A stretch of DNA of 64,000 nt. Origin: Sphingobacterium populi (GTDB lineage: Bacteria > Bacteroidota > Bacteroidia > Sphingobacteriales > Sphingobacteriaceae). Of the stretch, positions 38,933 to 48,136 are shown one piece after another. The stretch spans positions 558,001 through 622,000 of the forward strand of contig NZ_LQXS01000002.1 of NCBI RefSeq assembly GCF_001586775.1, in the 5' to 3' direction. How positions within the stretch are numbered: position 1 is the first letter of the stretch; the number at the start of each line of letters is the position of its first letter. Under the pieces are notes generated by a model. The model was not told where the DNA came from. It searched no databases and saw nothing but the letters and a program-made list of their open reading frames with translations. Both the position numbers and the translations under genes were made by a program.

Positions 38933-40132
38933 ATGATTATTCAACCACGCGTACGAGGATTTATCTGTCTGACCACCCATCCTGATGGCACTGCTCAGAA
39001 CGTGAAAAATCAAATTGATTATGTTCAGTCCAAAGGAACCATTGAAAATGGTCCTAAAAAAGTATTGGTGATCGGTGCATCGACCGGCTTCGGACTTTCA
39101 TCTCGTATCACGGCAGCGTTTGGTTCAGGCGCAGCCACAATCGGTGTTTTCTTTGAAAAACCCGCGGCAGCTGGCAAACCGGGGACCGCTGGATGGTACA
39201 ATTCAGCCGCATTCGAAAAAGAAGCTACAGCAGCTGGATTATATGCAAAAAGTATCAATGGTGACGCCTTTTCTGATGAGGTGAAAAAGCAAACCATCGA
39301 ATTGATTAAGGAAGATTTAGGACAGGTAGATCTTGTGGTCTATTCGTTAGCATCTCCACGTCGTACACATCCAAAAACAGGTGTGGCACATGGTTCTGTG
39401 TTGAAACCAATTGGTCAACCATTTACCGATAAAACGGTAGATTTCCATAGCGGTGTGGTTTCTGATATTACGATCAATCCTATTGAGAATGAAGAGGATA
39501 TCGAGAACACCGTAGCGGTAATGGGTGGTGAAGATTGGCAATTCTGGATCGAAGATCTAAAAGCTGCTGGTGTTTTAGCAGAAGGAGTGAAAACGGTTGC
39601 TTATTCATATATAGGCCCTGAGCTGACTTACCCAATTTACCGTAATGGTACAATCGGTCGTGCAAAAGATAACTTAGAGGCCACAGTTCCTGCCTTGAAT
39701 GAATTGCTTGCTGATTTGAAAGGCGTATCTTACGTGTCTGTCAACAAAGCGTTGGTGACGCAGTCTAGCTCGGCTATTCCTGTCGTACCTTTGTATATTT
39801 CGTTGTTGTACAAAGTGATGAAAGAAAAAGGCATTCACGAAGGTACAGTAGAGCAAATGCAACGTTTATTTGCAACACAATTGTACAGCGGACATGCACC
39901 AGCGTTAGACGAAAAAGGACGTATTCGCGTAGACGATTGGGAAATGCGTGCTGATGTACAAGAAGAAGTAGCTGCCTTGTGGCAACAAATCTCTACAGAA
40001 AACTTAGAAGAAATCTCTGATATCAAAGGATACCGTGAAGAATTCTTCGGTTTGTTTGGTTTCCAAGTAGATGGCATCGATTACGAAGCAGATACGAATG
40101 AATTAGTTGGCGTACCTTCTATTCAAGCATAA
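38933..40132 (+). CDS. fabV: Enoyl-ACP/trans-2-enoyl-CoA reductase FabV
   Basis: 399 residues, the usual FabV length. The N-terminal PRVRGFICLTTHP, nucleotide-binding GASTGFGLSSRI, and the FabV-specific Tyr-x8-Lys active site (YRNGTIGRAK) are present. It performs the last reduction of the fatty acid elongation cycle with NAD(P)H; FabV enzymes are insensitive to triclosan in characterised species. Two terminators follow, so it is monocistronic. Confidence 0.95.
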   Translation: MIIQPRVRGFICLTTHPDGTAQNVKNQIDYVQSKGTIENGPKKVLVIGASTGFGLSSRITAAFGSGAATIGVFFEKPAAAGKPGTAGWYNSAAFEKEATAAGLYAKSINGDAFSDEVKKQTIELIKEDLGQVDLVVYSLASPRRTHPKTGVAHGSVLKPIGQPFTDKTVDFHSGVVSDITINPIENEEDIENTVAVMGGEDWQFWIEDLKAAGVLAEGVKTVAYSYIGPELTYPIYRNGTIGRAKDNLEATVPALNELLADLKGVSYVSVNKALVTQSSSAIPVVPLYISLLYKVMKEKGIHEGTVEQMQRLFATQLYSGHAPALDEKGRIRVDDWEMRADVQEEVAALWQQISTENLEEISDIKGYREEFFGLFGFQVDGIDYEADTNELVGVPSIQA

Positions 40133-40136
40133 TTTT

Positions 40137-40204
40137 AAAACTGCTTTTAGCAGTTTTTACCAAAATAAAAACGAGACTGTCTCACGAGATAGTCTCGTTT
40201 TTAT
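40137..40204 (+). terminator. Tandem terminators after fabV
   Basis: Two hairpins in a row: AAAACTGC/GCAGTTTT at 40137-40156, then an 11-bp stem AAAACGAGACT/AGTCTCGTTTT at 40167-40201, each followed by T residues. Confidence 0.75.
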
Positions 40205-40206
40205 TT

Positions 40207-40239
40207 TTGGTGATAATCTGAGAAGAATTTATATCTTTA
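40207..40239 (+). promoter_or_regulatory. Promoter of MFS efflux gene
   Basis: TTG (40207-40209) and TATCTTTA (40232-40239, one base off consensus) with 22 nt between. Transcription would start near 40246, giving a leader of about 140 nt. Confidence 0.4.
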
Positions 40240-40243
40240 TGCC

Positions 40244-40350
40244 ATGAGCATCTCCATCTATACAACAATGGTGGCCAAACCTTGGCTGCCAGTGGTCACT
40301 AAGTAATCAGTCGAATCGTCTGATTATCTGGCTGTCTTGCCGAAGACAGC
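40244..40350 (+). promoter_or_regulatory. Structured leader with possible leader peptide
   Basis: Between the predicted start and the MFS gene lie a short frame (ATG at 40268, stop 40304-40306; MVAKPWLPVVTK, or 20 codons from 40244), a 7-bp hairpin TAATCAG/CTGATTA and an 8-bp hairpin GCTGTCTT/AAGACAGC (40331-40350). Leader peptide plus alternating hairpins is the usual plan of drug-inducible attenuators ahead of resistance genes. Whether these stems alternate is untested. Confidence 0.35.
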
Positions 40351-40386
40351 GTGTATAATTTATTGTTGTTTCTTAGTATTTATTTT

Positions 40387-41610
40387 ATGGAAAATCAAAA
40401 ATGGTATAGGACGTACCTATTTATTTGGACTGGGCAATTTTTCTCCATGATTACGAGTTATGCCGTTCATTTTGCAGTCATTATTTGGTTGAGTCTGGAA
40501 CATCAGTCTGCCGAAGTGTTGGCTTTTGCTGGTATTGCTGGTCTATTGCCGCAGGCGCTGATTGGGCCGTTTGCTGGTGTATTTATTGATCGCTGGGATC
40601 GCAAGAAAGTGATGATGTATTCCGATGGTTTTATTGCAGTTTGCGCCTTTGCAATGACTTTTTTGCTGCGCAATGAGCGGGTCGATTTGTTTTGGATTTA
40701 TGCTCTGCTGGCTTGCCGATCTGTTGGCAACGCTTTTCAATCACCAGCGATGCAGGCTATTGCTCCTTTAATCGTACCAGAGAAAGAACTGCTTCGCGTA
40801 TCTGGTATCAACCAAATGTTGCAATCGATTAGTACGATTGCTGGTCCAGCATTGGGCACTTTGGCTATCACCTACTTTGCAATTGCTGATGTGTTGTACT
40901 TAGATATTATTGGAGCCGTACTAGCGATTTCTTCCTTACTTTTTGTAAAAATACCGCACCTGAAAGTAACAAACCAAGGTTCTGTTAATACCGTTTTTAC
41001 GGAGTTAAAAGAAGGTTTCGGAGCGATTTATCGCAATAAAGGTCTCAGTTTTCTATTTTTTTATGCCATGTTGGTTACTTTTTTCGTGATGCCGGCAGCA
41101 ATTATGTTTCCGTTACTTACGACGGGTTATTATGGCGGTGGCAAATGGGAGATCAGCTTAATTGAGGTGGTATGGGGTATAGGTATGCTGGTCGGTGGAT
41201 CTGTGTTAAGTGTTTTGAGAATCACAACGCCTAAAATAATCCTAGTTAATGCAATGCATATCGTACTTGGGTTTGCATTTCTTTTATGTGGTGCCATTCC
41301 ACCTTCGTGGTTTATAGCTTTTGTAGTCGTCACCACCTTGTCGGGTATCGCGATGTCCGTCTTTTCTGCAGCATTTATGACTACCATACAGGAGGAAGTG
41401 ATGCCGCAGATGCTAGGCCGTGTATTTTCTTTATATTTTAGTATAGCAATATTGCCTAGTATCATAGGCCTATTATTCACAGGCTTGATCGCCGAAAAAG
41501 TAGGCGTAGCACCCGCGTTTGTGATAGCAGGCGGTTTGGTGATGGTCGTAGGAATAGCGTCATTTCTTACGCCCCCGTTGATGAAGATCGGGCGTGGTAA
41601 AAAAGCCTAA
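40387..41610 (+). CDS. MFS efflux transporter, MefA-like
   Basis: 407 residues from the ATG at 40387 (MENQKWYRTYLF); the upstream in-frame start falls right after the leader hairpin and is not favoured. About 12 membrane helices. The pattern FAGIAGLLPQALIGPFAGVFIDRWDRKKVMMYSD is typical of the MFS_3/MefA macrolide-efflux branch. Substrate unknown, probably a hydrophobic drug or metabolite. It is preceded by a structured leader that may regulate it. Confidence 0.8.
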   Translation: MENQKWYRTYLFIWTGQFFSMITSYAVHFAVIIWLSLEHQSAEVLAFAGIAGLLPQALIGPFAGVFIDRWDRKKVMMYSDGFIAVCAFAMTFLLRNERVDLFWIYALLACRSVGNAFQSPAMQAIAPLIVPEKELLRVSGINQMLQSISTIAGPALGTLAITYFAIADVLYLDIIGAVLAISSLLFVKIPHLKVTNQGSVNTVFTELKEGFGAIYRNKGLSFLFFYAMLVTFFVMPAAIMFPLLTTGYYGGGKWEISLIEVVWGIGMLVGGSVLSVLRITTPKIILVNAMHIVLGFAFLLCGAIPPSWFIAFVVVTTLSGIAMSVFSAAFMTTIQEEVMPQMLGRVFSLYFSIAILPSIIGLLFTGLIAEKVGVAPAFVIAGGLVMVVGIASFLTPPLMKIGRGKKA

Positions 41611-41661
41611 GTATAGTATAGGGGATTTTTTTAATTTAATTTTTCTTTAATGTGATATGAT

Positions 41662-41669
41662 TACATTTG
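41662..41669 (+). promoter_or_regulatory. -7 box of DUF1543 operon
   Basis: TACATTTG is a full -7 match; the start would fall near 41676, just before the large hairpin at 41681-41723. No clear -33 TTG. Confidence 0.4.
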
Positions 41670-41680
41670 GATCGCTATAT

Positions 41681-41723
41681 AGTTCCTATCGACATTAATT
41701 AGCAAATGATGCCGATAGGAACT
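41681..41723 (+). repeat. 11-bp inverted repeat in 5' leader
   Basis: AGTTCCTATCG (41681-41691) pairs perfectly with CGATAGGAACT (41713-41723) around a 21-nt loop. It is not followed by a T-run, so it is not a terminator. At the very 5' end of the predicted mRNA it could protect the message or bind a regulator. Confidence 0.5.
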
Positions 41724-41765
41724 TGGGCATAACTATTGATCGTAGAAAAGCGAAAACACAACCAC

Positions 41766-42320
41766 ATGGAATTATTTATGATAGTGATAGGTGGCAAGCC
41801 TGATGGTAGACACACCGAACAACATGACGTCTTTTTTGGTGTTGGCGATTCACTTAAGGATTTGGTGCCACAGATGGAGCTATTTTGGCCGGAACTGGTT
41901 GGTAAAATGCATATTGACTCCTGGCGCAAAATCTCCCATGTGGGTGGCTTTAGTGTTGAAGTAGTTTTAAAAAATGACTTCGCCTACGAAAGCGATCAGA
42001 AGCTTTACTTCGTGAACCTTGGCGGATATAAGCCGCAGGATATGGAAGAATACCATTATAAGCAAATAGTCGTAGCTAGCAATTTGGCGGAAGCTACTCA
42101 AGTAGCAAAATCTTCCACTTTTTGGAAACATCATACCTCGTCGCACATCGACGATAAATATGGGATTGACGTAGATGATATTTACGAGGTTACTGATCTT
42201 CTGAGTCCGAGTTTTAAGACAAAATATTCTCTCAAGATCACAGCTGACAGCGAATTTGCAGAAGAAGATACATTAGAAGTTGGTTATTTGAAGATTAGTA
42301 AATTGCTTTCATGGGATTGA
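41766..42320 (+). CDS. DUF1543 domain-containing protein
   Basis: 184 residues from the ATG at 41766 (MELFMIVIGGKPDGRHTEQHDVFFGVG), which matches the DUF1543 N-terminus; the longer frame adds residues not in the family. Two related halves are typical of DUF1543. Cytoplasmic, no catalytic motif known. Its last 10 bases overlap the GH1 gene start, so the two are translationally coupled. Confidence 0.8.
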   Translation: MELFMIVIGGKPDGRHTEQHDVFFGVGDSLKDLVPQMELFWPELVGKMHIDSWRKISHVGGFSVEVVLKNDFAYESDQKLYFVNLGGYKPQDMEEYHYKQIVVASNLAEATQVAKSSTFWKHHTSSHIDDKYGIDVDDIYEVTDLLSPSFKTKYSLKITADSEFAEEDTLEVGYLKISKLLSWD

Positions 42321-43651
42321 GCAAAGTACCATTCGGCAACGATTTCATCTGGGGTGTCTCTACGGCGGCTTATCAGATCGAAGGAGGATATTTGCACGAC
42401 GGAAAAGGATTTTCAATATGGGATGACTTCGTGCGAAAATCTGGAAAAATAGCGCATGGTGCAAATGGAGACGTAGCCTGCGATTTTTACCATCGCTATG
42501 CCGATGATCTGCAGTTAATGAGCGATATGAACATCCGTCATCACCGATTTTCGATTTCGTGGAGTCGTATATTTCCGGTAGGCAGGGGAGAAGTAAACCA
42601 AGCGGGCATTGATTATTACAATCGATTGATTGATCATATGTTGGAATTGGGAATTACACCTTGGATCACTCTATATCATTGGGATCTCCCGTCGAGCCTA
42701 GAGATAAAGGGTGGATGGACAAATCGCGATGTATTGGAATGGTTTGGAGAATTTGTATCGTGCTGTGTACGAAATTTCGGAGATCGGGTGAAGCACTGGA
42801 TGGTATTGAATGAACCAATGGTATTCACCGGAGCAGGCTACTTTCTAGGAATCCATGCGCCAGGTCGCCGAGGATTGAGTTCTTTTCTATCAGCAACACA
42901 TCATGCAGCATTGTCGCAGGCACTTGGCGCACGAATTATTAAATCCCTGCAACCTGATAGTATTGTAGGCACGACATTCTCGACTTCACATATAGAACCT
43001 CTGAGCACTAAAGATCGCGATGTGCAGGCTGCCAAACGAGCGGATGCCTTGCTCAATCGTCTGTTTGTAGAACCATTGCTAGGACTTGGCTATCCCACAG
43101 AAGAAATCAAGACGCTTCGTAAGATCGAAAAATATATGCGAGCAGGCGATGAGCAAGATCTTAAGTTTGATATGGATTTTGTTGGTGTGCAAAACTATAC
43201 GCGTGAGATTGTGGCGCATTCCTATTTTATTCCCTACCTACGAGCTAAATTGGTCACGGCGCAAGATCGCCAAGTGCCTACAACTACGATGAATTGGGAG
43301 GTGTATCCTGAATCGCTTTATCATATCCTGAAAAAATATAGCACATATGAAAATATGCCACCGCTAATGGTGACGGAAAATGGAGCTTCTTTTCCCGATG
43401 AGGTAACGCGTAATACCGTAAATGATACCGAACGTACAGCATATTTGCAGGAAGCCATCACACACATGCATCGCGCTAAGCAAGAGGGTGTGGATGTCCG
43501 AGGTTATTTCGTGTGGACTTTCTTGGATAATTTTGAGTGGGCCGAGGGTTATCACCCTAGATTTGGTTTGGTTCACGTAGATTTCGAGTCGCAGCGCCGT
43601 ATAATTAAAGACTCGGGCCAATGGTTTGCCCGCTTTCTGGCCGATTCATAG
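42311..43651 (+). CDS. GH1 beta-glucosidase
   Basis: 446 residues, a complete GH1 TIM barrel. Start FGNDFIWGVSTAAYQIEG; acid/base Glu168 in VLNEPM; nucleophile Glu356 in VTENGASF; substrate-binding WTFLDNFEWAEGY near the end. No signal peptide, so it acts on imported beta-glucosides or cellobiose in the cytoplasm. The coupling to DUF1543 and the sugar porter 168 nt downstream suggest a small uptake-and-cleavage unit. Confidence 0.93.
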   Translation: MGLSKVPFGNDFIWGVSTAAYQIEGGYLHDGKGFSIWDDFVRKSGKIAHGANGDVACDFYHRYADDLQLMSDMNIRHHRFSISWSRIFPVGRGEVNQAGIDYYNRLIDHMLELGITPWITLYHWDLPSSLEIKGGWTNRDVLEWFGEFVSCCVRNFGDRVKHWMVLNEPMVFTGAGYFLGIHAPGRRGLSSFLSATHHAALSQALGARIIKSLQPDSIVGTTFSTSHIEPLSTKDRDVQAAKRADALLNRLFVEPLLGLGYPTEEIKTLRKIEKYMRAGDEQDLKFDMDFVGVQNYTREIVAHSYFIPYLRAKLVTAQDRQVPTTTMNWEVYPESLYHILKKYSTYENMPPLMVTENGASFPDEVTRNTVNDTERTAYLQEAITHMHRAKQEGVDVRGYFVWTFLDNFEWAEGYHPRFGLVHVDFESQRRIIKDSGQWFARFLADS

Positions 43652-43664
43652 CTTCTATAAATTG

Positions 43665-43672
43665 TATTTTTG
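43665..43672 (+). promoter_or_regulatory. -7 box ahead of sugar porter
   Basis: TATTTTTG matches TAnnTTTG just after the GH1 stop, so the porter gene may also have its own transcript with a leader of about 140 nt. No -33 TTG seen. Confidence 0.3.
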
Positions 43673-43818
43673 CGCCAAATTTGTATCATTTTATCTCATC
43701 GTTCGCGCATTTCGTAAAATAAACGTACTTTAATTAGCGATATTAGAAATGTAAACCTAAAAGCATCTTCCGCAGATTTTCTGAATAGATGTAATTGCCG
43801 ATTAAAGTCACGAAACCT

Positions 43819-45102
43819 ATGAAAAATGTATGGAAATTTTCACTTGTCGCTTCGCTAGGCGGTTTTCTTTTTGGATTTGAGACTGCCGTCATTTCAGGAG
43901 CAGAACGAATCATACAGCAACTTTGGGCGCTTGATTCCTTTTGGCATGGATTGACGGTCGCCATGTCTTTAATCGGAACGATCATCGGTGCTATCATTGC
44001 AGGCAGAACGGCTGAAAAGTATGGCCGCAAACCTACGTTAACATTTGTCGCTATCCTGTATTTGCTTTCTGCAATTGGTTGTGCTATAGCTCCAATTTGG
44101 TCCGTATTTTTGTTTTTTCGCCTTTTAGGCGGTCTGGCGGTTGGTATCAGCTCTGTAGCTGGTCCGGTTTATATTTCTGAAATTGCGCCTGCAAAGGATC
44201 GAGGTAAGCTCACAGGTTTGTTTCAAATTATGGTGGTGTCTGGTATTTTTGTCGCATACCTCACCAATTATTTCTTTTCAGGAATCGGTGAAGATGCATG
44301 GCGATATATGCTCGGCATTATGGCCGTACCATCAGTCTTGTTTTGTGTGTTAATACTGGCGGTGCCCGAAAGTCCGCGTTGGGTACTGTTGCATCGTGGT
44401 AGGGAAGAAGCTTTGCCATTGTTTAATAAAATTGGGCAAGTGCCCAGCGATGCGATTATAGAAAAGAAAGCAGCGCAGGTTAATCTTTTTCAAAAAGCTT
44501 ATACCAAGCCGATAGTGATGGCAGTGTTACTTGCTTTTTTCAATCAGATGGTGGGAATCAATGCCATCTTATACTATGCGCCTCGTATCTTCGAGATGGC
44601 AGGATTTGAAGGTGAAACCGCATACCTGCAACCCATATTTATTGGCGGTACAAACCTCGTGTTTACGCTTCTAGGAATGAGTATAATAGACAAATTTGGC
44701 CGCAAAAAGTTGTTGCTGACCGGAGCGCTAGGCATGTTTATATTTTTACTATGTGCTGCATTTGGCTTGAAGGATGGCGGCACTCCTTATCTGCTGTGGT
44801 ATATCGTTGGCTTTATTGCTGCTTTTGCGCTATCACAAGGAGCGGTGATCTGGGTGTTCATCTCGGAGATTTTTCCTAATGAAGTACGTTCGCAGGGTAC
44901 ATCTCTTGGTAGTACCACACATTGGTTGTTTGCTGCCATTGTATCGGGCTTGTTTCCTGTTATCGTGGAGCAAATATCAGATGGAGCGTATTATATTTTT
45001 CTATTTTATGCTGTGATGGTTGTGCTATCTTTTGTTTTTATACTTTTTATTCCCGAAACCAAAGGGAAGTCTTTGGAGGAAATAGGAGAAGTAACCCATT
45101 AG
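43819..45102 (+). CDS. Sugar porter family MFS transporter (XylE-like)
   Basis: 427 residues from the ATG at 43819 (MKNVWKFSLVASLGGFLFGFETAVISG). Sugar-porter marks: GFETAVISGA in helix 1, AEKYGRKPTL after helix 2, PESPRWVLLHRG at the central loop, NQMVGINAILYYAPRIFE, and the C-terminal PETKGKSLEEIGE. It should be a proton-linked monosaccharide importer. Its place after a beta-glucosidase fits glucose or glucoside import (inference). Confidence 0.9.
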   Translation: MKNVWKFSLVASLGGFLFGFETAVISGAERIIQQLWALDSFWHGLTVAMSLIGTIIGAIIAGRTAEKYGRKPTLTFVAILYLLSAIGCAIAPIWSVFLFFRLLGGLAVGISSVAGPVYISEIAPAKDRGKLTGLFQIMVVSGIFVAYLTNYFFSGIGEDAWRYMLGIMAVPSVLFCVLILAVPESPRWVLLHRGREEALPLFNKIGQVPSDAIIEKKAAQVNLFQKAYTKPIVMAVLLAFFNQMVGINAILYYAPRIFEMAGFEGETAYLQPIFIGGTNLVFTLLGMSIIDKFGRKKLLLTGALGMFIFLLCAAFGLKDGGTPYLLWYIVGFIAAFALSQGAVIWVFISEIFPNEVRSQGTSLGSTTHWLFAAIVSGLFPVIVEQISDGAYYIFLFYAVMVVLSFVFILFIPETKGKSLEEIGEVTH

Positions 45103-45105
45103 GCC

Positions 45106-45113
45106 TATATTTG
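45106..45113 (+). promoter_or_regulatory. -7 box of YeiH-type gene
   Basis: TATATTTG, a full -7 match, right after the sugar-porter stop and 41 nt before the next ATG. Confidence 0.4.
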
Positions 45114-45154
45114 CAGGATTGGCTACTAGCCAAATAACTAATTAAAATCAATAC

Positions 45155-46405
45155 ATGTTACGATTAAGTAAACTATCTGAAGATTGGGTAGTCGTTATTT
45201 TAGGTATGGGAATCATTATGCTGGCTTTGGCGGGCATCATTGTTCCAAAACCAAGTTTTGGATGGGTTTCATCACAAGAATTGATGGCAAAAGTGCTCGC
45301 TTTGCCAAATCTCTACAAAATATTGATGCAATTCCTGATTACGTTTGGAATTGCAATTTTAGGTGCAATCTTACTGAAAAAATCTCTGCGCCCGCTTCTT
45401 GTTGTATTTCCAATCGTGTTTTTTCTCACCCTGATTGCACTAGCAATATCAGGAAATATGTGGGTGCAGGAATATAATTTGGAAGCAGTTATCTTTAGTC
45501 TGGGTATCGGCCTAGCCATTAGTAACCTTTTTCGTTTGCCAGATTGGTTCAGAGCATCGCTCAATACAGAGCTTTATGTTAAGATTGGGCTCGTATTACT
45601 TGGTACCACTGTTATATTTAGAGATATCCTGAAAGCAGGATCGCTAGGATTGATACAGGCCTTGGTAGTCGTTATTTCAGTTTGGTACTTCGCGTTTTGG
45701 ATTTGTAAGAAGTTGAAGATAGATAAAGAGATGTCGCTCATGCTTTCCAGTGCCGTATCCATTTGCGGTGTTTCTGCGGCAATAGCTACATCGGGAGCTA
45801 TACAAGGAGATAGTAAGAAACTATCTTATGTGATTTCTCTGGTATTGATCACCGCGATACCCATGATGATTTTCATGCCGTATATGGCCGATTGGATGGG
45901 GCTTTCGCAAGAAGTAACAGGTGCGTGGTTGGGCGGTAGTATTGATACTACAGGCGCGGTAGTAGCATCAGGTTCATTAGTCGGTGAAGAGGCGCTGAAA
46001 ATCAGTACAATTGTGAAGTTCTCGCAAAATGTATTACTCGGTATCGCTGCATTTTGTATCAGCGTGTACTGGACCTATGCAAAGTCGGTAGATGATGAAA
46101 CTAAACGTGAAAAGCCGACATTAAAAGTGATTTGGGAGCGCTTTCCCAAATTTGTAGTAGGTTTTGTGGCAGCGTCATTGCTATTCTCATTCTTAGTACC
46201 ACAAGTACAGATTGATGCGGTGAAAGATAGTCTGAAAAGTTTGCAAGGACTATGGTTTGTATTAGCGTTCACCTCCATTGGTTTGGAGACCAATTTTAAG
46301 GATTTGTTTCAGCACAACAACAAAAAACCTTTATATGCATTTTTGATAGCGCAAACTTTTAATGTGATCGTAACTTTATTGATTGCGTTGCTTTTATTTC
46401 GCTAA
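45155..46405 (+). CDS. YeiH/UPF0324 family putative sulfate exporter
   Basis: 416 residues with about 10 membrane helices. SAVSICGVSAAIATSGAI and GAWLGGSIDTTGAVVASGSL are the family's paired motifs. The family (PF03601) is annotated as putative sulfate exporter; transport has not been firmly assigned. It ends in a terminator shared with the convergent LLM gene. Confidence 0.82.
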   Translation: MLRLSKLSEDWVVVILGMGIIMLALAGIIVPKPSFGWVSSQELMAKVLALPNLYKILMQFLITFGIAILGAILLKKSLRPLLVVFPIVFFLTLIALAISGNMWVQEYNLEAVIFSLGIGLAISNLFRLPDWFRASLNTELYVKIGLVLLGTTVIFRDILKAGSLGLIQALVVVISVWYFAFWICKKLKIDKEMSLMLSSAVSICGVSAAIATSGAIQGDSKKLSYVISLVLITAIPMMIFMPYMADWMGLSQEVTGAWLGGSIDTTGAVVASGSLVGEEALKISTIVKFSQNVLLGIAAFCISVYWTYAKSVDDETKREKPTLKVIWERFPKFVVGFVAASLLFSFLVPQVQIDAVKDSLKSLQGLWFVLAFTSIGLETNFKDLFQHNNKKPLYAFLIAQTFNVIVTLLIALLLFR

Positions 46406-46426
46406 TACTGATCTTAGCGATATATA

Positions 46427-46463
46427 CACAAAGCCAGACCATACAATATGATCTGGCTTTGTG
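46427..46463. terminator. Bidirectional terminator (YeiH / LLM)
   Basis: A 12-bp stem, CACAAAGCCAGA with TCTGGCTTTGTG, lies between convergent genes. Confidence 0.7.
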
Positions 46464-46487
46464 GCATTTAAAAATTGTCTGCCGTAC

Positions 46488-47516
46488 TTATCGCCAACCC
46501 AATCCGGGCGCTACGTCCTGCAAAATGCTGGATAAAACATGTACATTATAATCTACTCCTAAGGTATTTGGAATAGTGAGTAGTAAAGTATCAGCCTCCT
46601 GTATGGCTTCATCTTTTGCCAATTCTTTTATTAATTCATCTGGTTCTGCTGCATAACTCCTTCCAAAAATAGCACGTTTGTCGGCCTCGATCATTCCGAT
46701 TTTGTCGCCTCTGTCGTTTTCATGGCCAAAGTACAAACGATCTTGATCATTGGTGATCGCAAAAATAGAACGACTGACCGATACCCGTGGCTCACCTGCA
46801 TGACCGGCTTTTTTCCAAGCTTCTCGATACAAACGTATCTGTTCGGCCTGCTGTATGTGGAATGGTTTGCCGTTTTCATCGTATTTTAAGGTGGAGCTTT
46901 GCAAGTGCATCCCTTGCTCGGCTGCCCATATAGCAGTTGCATTAGAAGCTGCGCCCCACCAAATGCGGTCGCGCAATCCTGGAGCGTGCGGCTCTAATCG
47001 GAGCAATCCCGGTGGATTTGGAAACATAGGATTAGGATTTGGCTCGGCAAAACCACGACCGTTTAATTTTTCCAAAAATTCCAACGCTTTTCGTCTGCCC
47101 ATATCAGCATCGGTCTCGCCATCTTTTAGCTCATGGCCGAAATAACGCCAGCCATCAATCACTTGCTCTGGCGAACCTCTACTAATGCCCAATTGCAGTC
47201 GTCCTTCGGATATCAAATCTGCGGCACCTGCATCCTCTACCATGTATAATGGGTTTTCGTAGCGCATGTCGATCACGCCCGTGCCAATTTCGATACGGCT
47301 TGTTTTAGCGCCAACAGCTGCCAACAATGGAAATGGAGAGGCAAGTTGCTTCGCAAAATGATGAACTCTAAAATATGCGCCATCCAATCCCAATTCTTCG
47401 GCTGCGACAGCCAAATCAATAGATTGCAATAGCGTATCACTAGCCGTACGTGCCTGATAAGCCGGATGATTGGCCCAGTGTCCAAATGATAAAAAACCTA
47501 ATTTTTTCATAAGCAT
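46488..47516 (-). CDS. LLM-class flavin-dependent oxidoreductase
   Basis: 342 residues; an ATG at 47510 is an alternative start. Luciferase-like monooxygenase fold: VHHFAKQLASPFPLLAAVGAKTSRIEIGTGVIDMRYENP, then GRLQLGISRGSPEQVIDGW for flavin binding. FMN-dependent, with a flavin reductase supplied elsewhere. Substrate unknown. It has no close neighbour on its strand. Confidence 0.85.
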   Translation of the reverse strand: MLMKKLGFLSFGHWANHPAYQARTASDTLLQSIDLAVAAEELGLDGAYFRVHHFAKQLASPFPLLAAVGAKTSRIEIGTGVIDMRYENPLYMVEDAGAADLISEGRLQLGISRGSPEQVIDGWRYFGHELKDGETDADMGRRKALEFLEKLNGRGFAEPNPNPMFPNPPGLLRLEPHAPGLRDRIWWGAASNATAIWAAEQGMHLQSSTLKYDENGKPFHIQQAEQIRLYREAWKKAGHAGEPRVSVSRSIFAITNDQDRLYFGHENDRGDKIGMIEADKRAIFGRSYAAEPDELIKELAKDEAIQEADTLLLTIPNTLGVDYNVHVLSSILQDVAPGLGWR

Positions 47517-47683
47517 CTTGATTAAAGTGATAAGCTTGAAAGCTATGCTATCACCATTCTATTTTCAGCGTAAATATACGAAAAATATGTGTTATAACAT
47601 CTAAATTTTGTCGTTTTGATGTCAAATCAAGAGCGAAATGATAATACCTACTTTTGTACGCTGTTTATCGGGATGTTGCGGGA

Positions 47684-48136
47684 TTATAGCTCTTTTTTAC
47701 GATGATCGAATCTTTTCTTAAAATACTTCACGAAGGATTTTTCTCCTTGCTCTTCCATATCGCTCAGCTCCAATTCTAGCGCTCTATTACTAAATTGGAT
47801 TTCAATAAAAGAGAGCACTAACGAGATCGTGAAAAATAAGAGACTTAAGGCAAAAGTAATTTCTGTGAGAATAACGCTTTCGAGATAAATACCATATACG
47901 CAGATAATGCAGGCTATGAAACTTAAAACACCCATGCCTTGCATATGACGAAGTAGCTTCAAGCGAAAACGCAAGTTGCCGATTTGGCCTTTTAGCACGC
48001 CGCCTTGACGATGTTCTAGGTATTTGGCATGCAGTGATCTTACCAAAGCTGCTAAAGCAAGAAAACGATTTGTATAGGCAAGCATGATCAAACTGATTGC
48101 CGGGAAAAGAAGTGCTGCGGTACTATAACTAATCAT
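47684..48136 (-). CDS. DUF2721 membrane protein
   Basis: 150 residues with three or so hydrophobic segments. The start LLFPAISLIMLAYTNRFLALAALVRSLH matches DUF2721 and is followed by helices ending in a basic tail. Predicted inner-membrane protein of unknown function. No partner genes nearby. Confidence 0.75.
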   Translation of the reverse strand: MISYSTAALLFPAISLIMLAYTNRFLALAALVRSLHAKYLEHRQGGVLKGQIGNLRFRLKLLRHMQGMGVLSFIACIICVYGIYLESVILTEITFALSLLFFTISLVLSFIEIQFSNRALELELSDMEEQGEKSFVKYFKKRFDHRKKEL

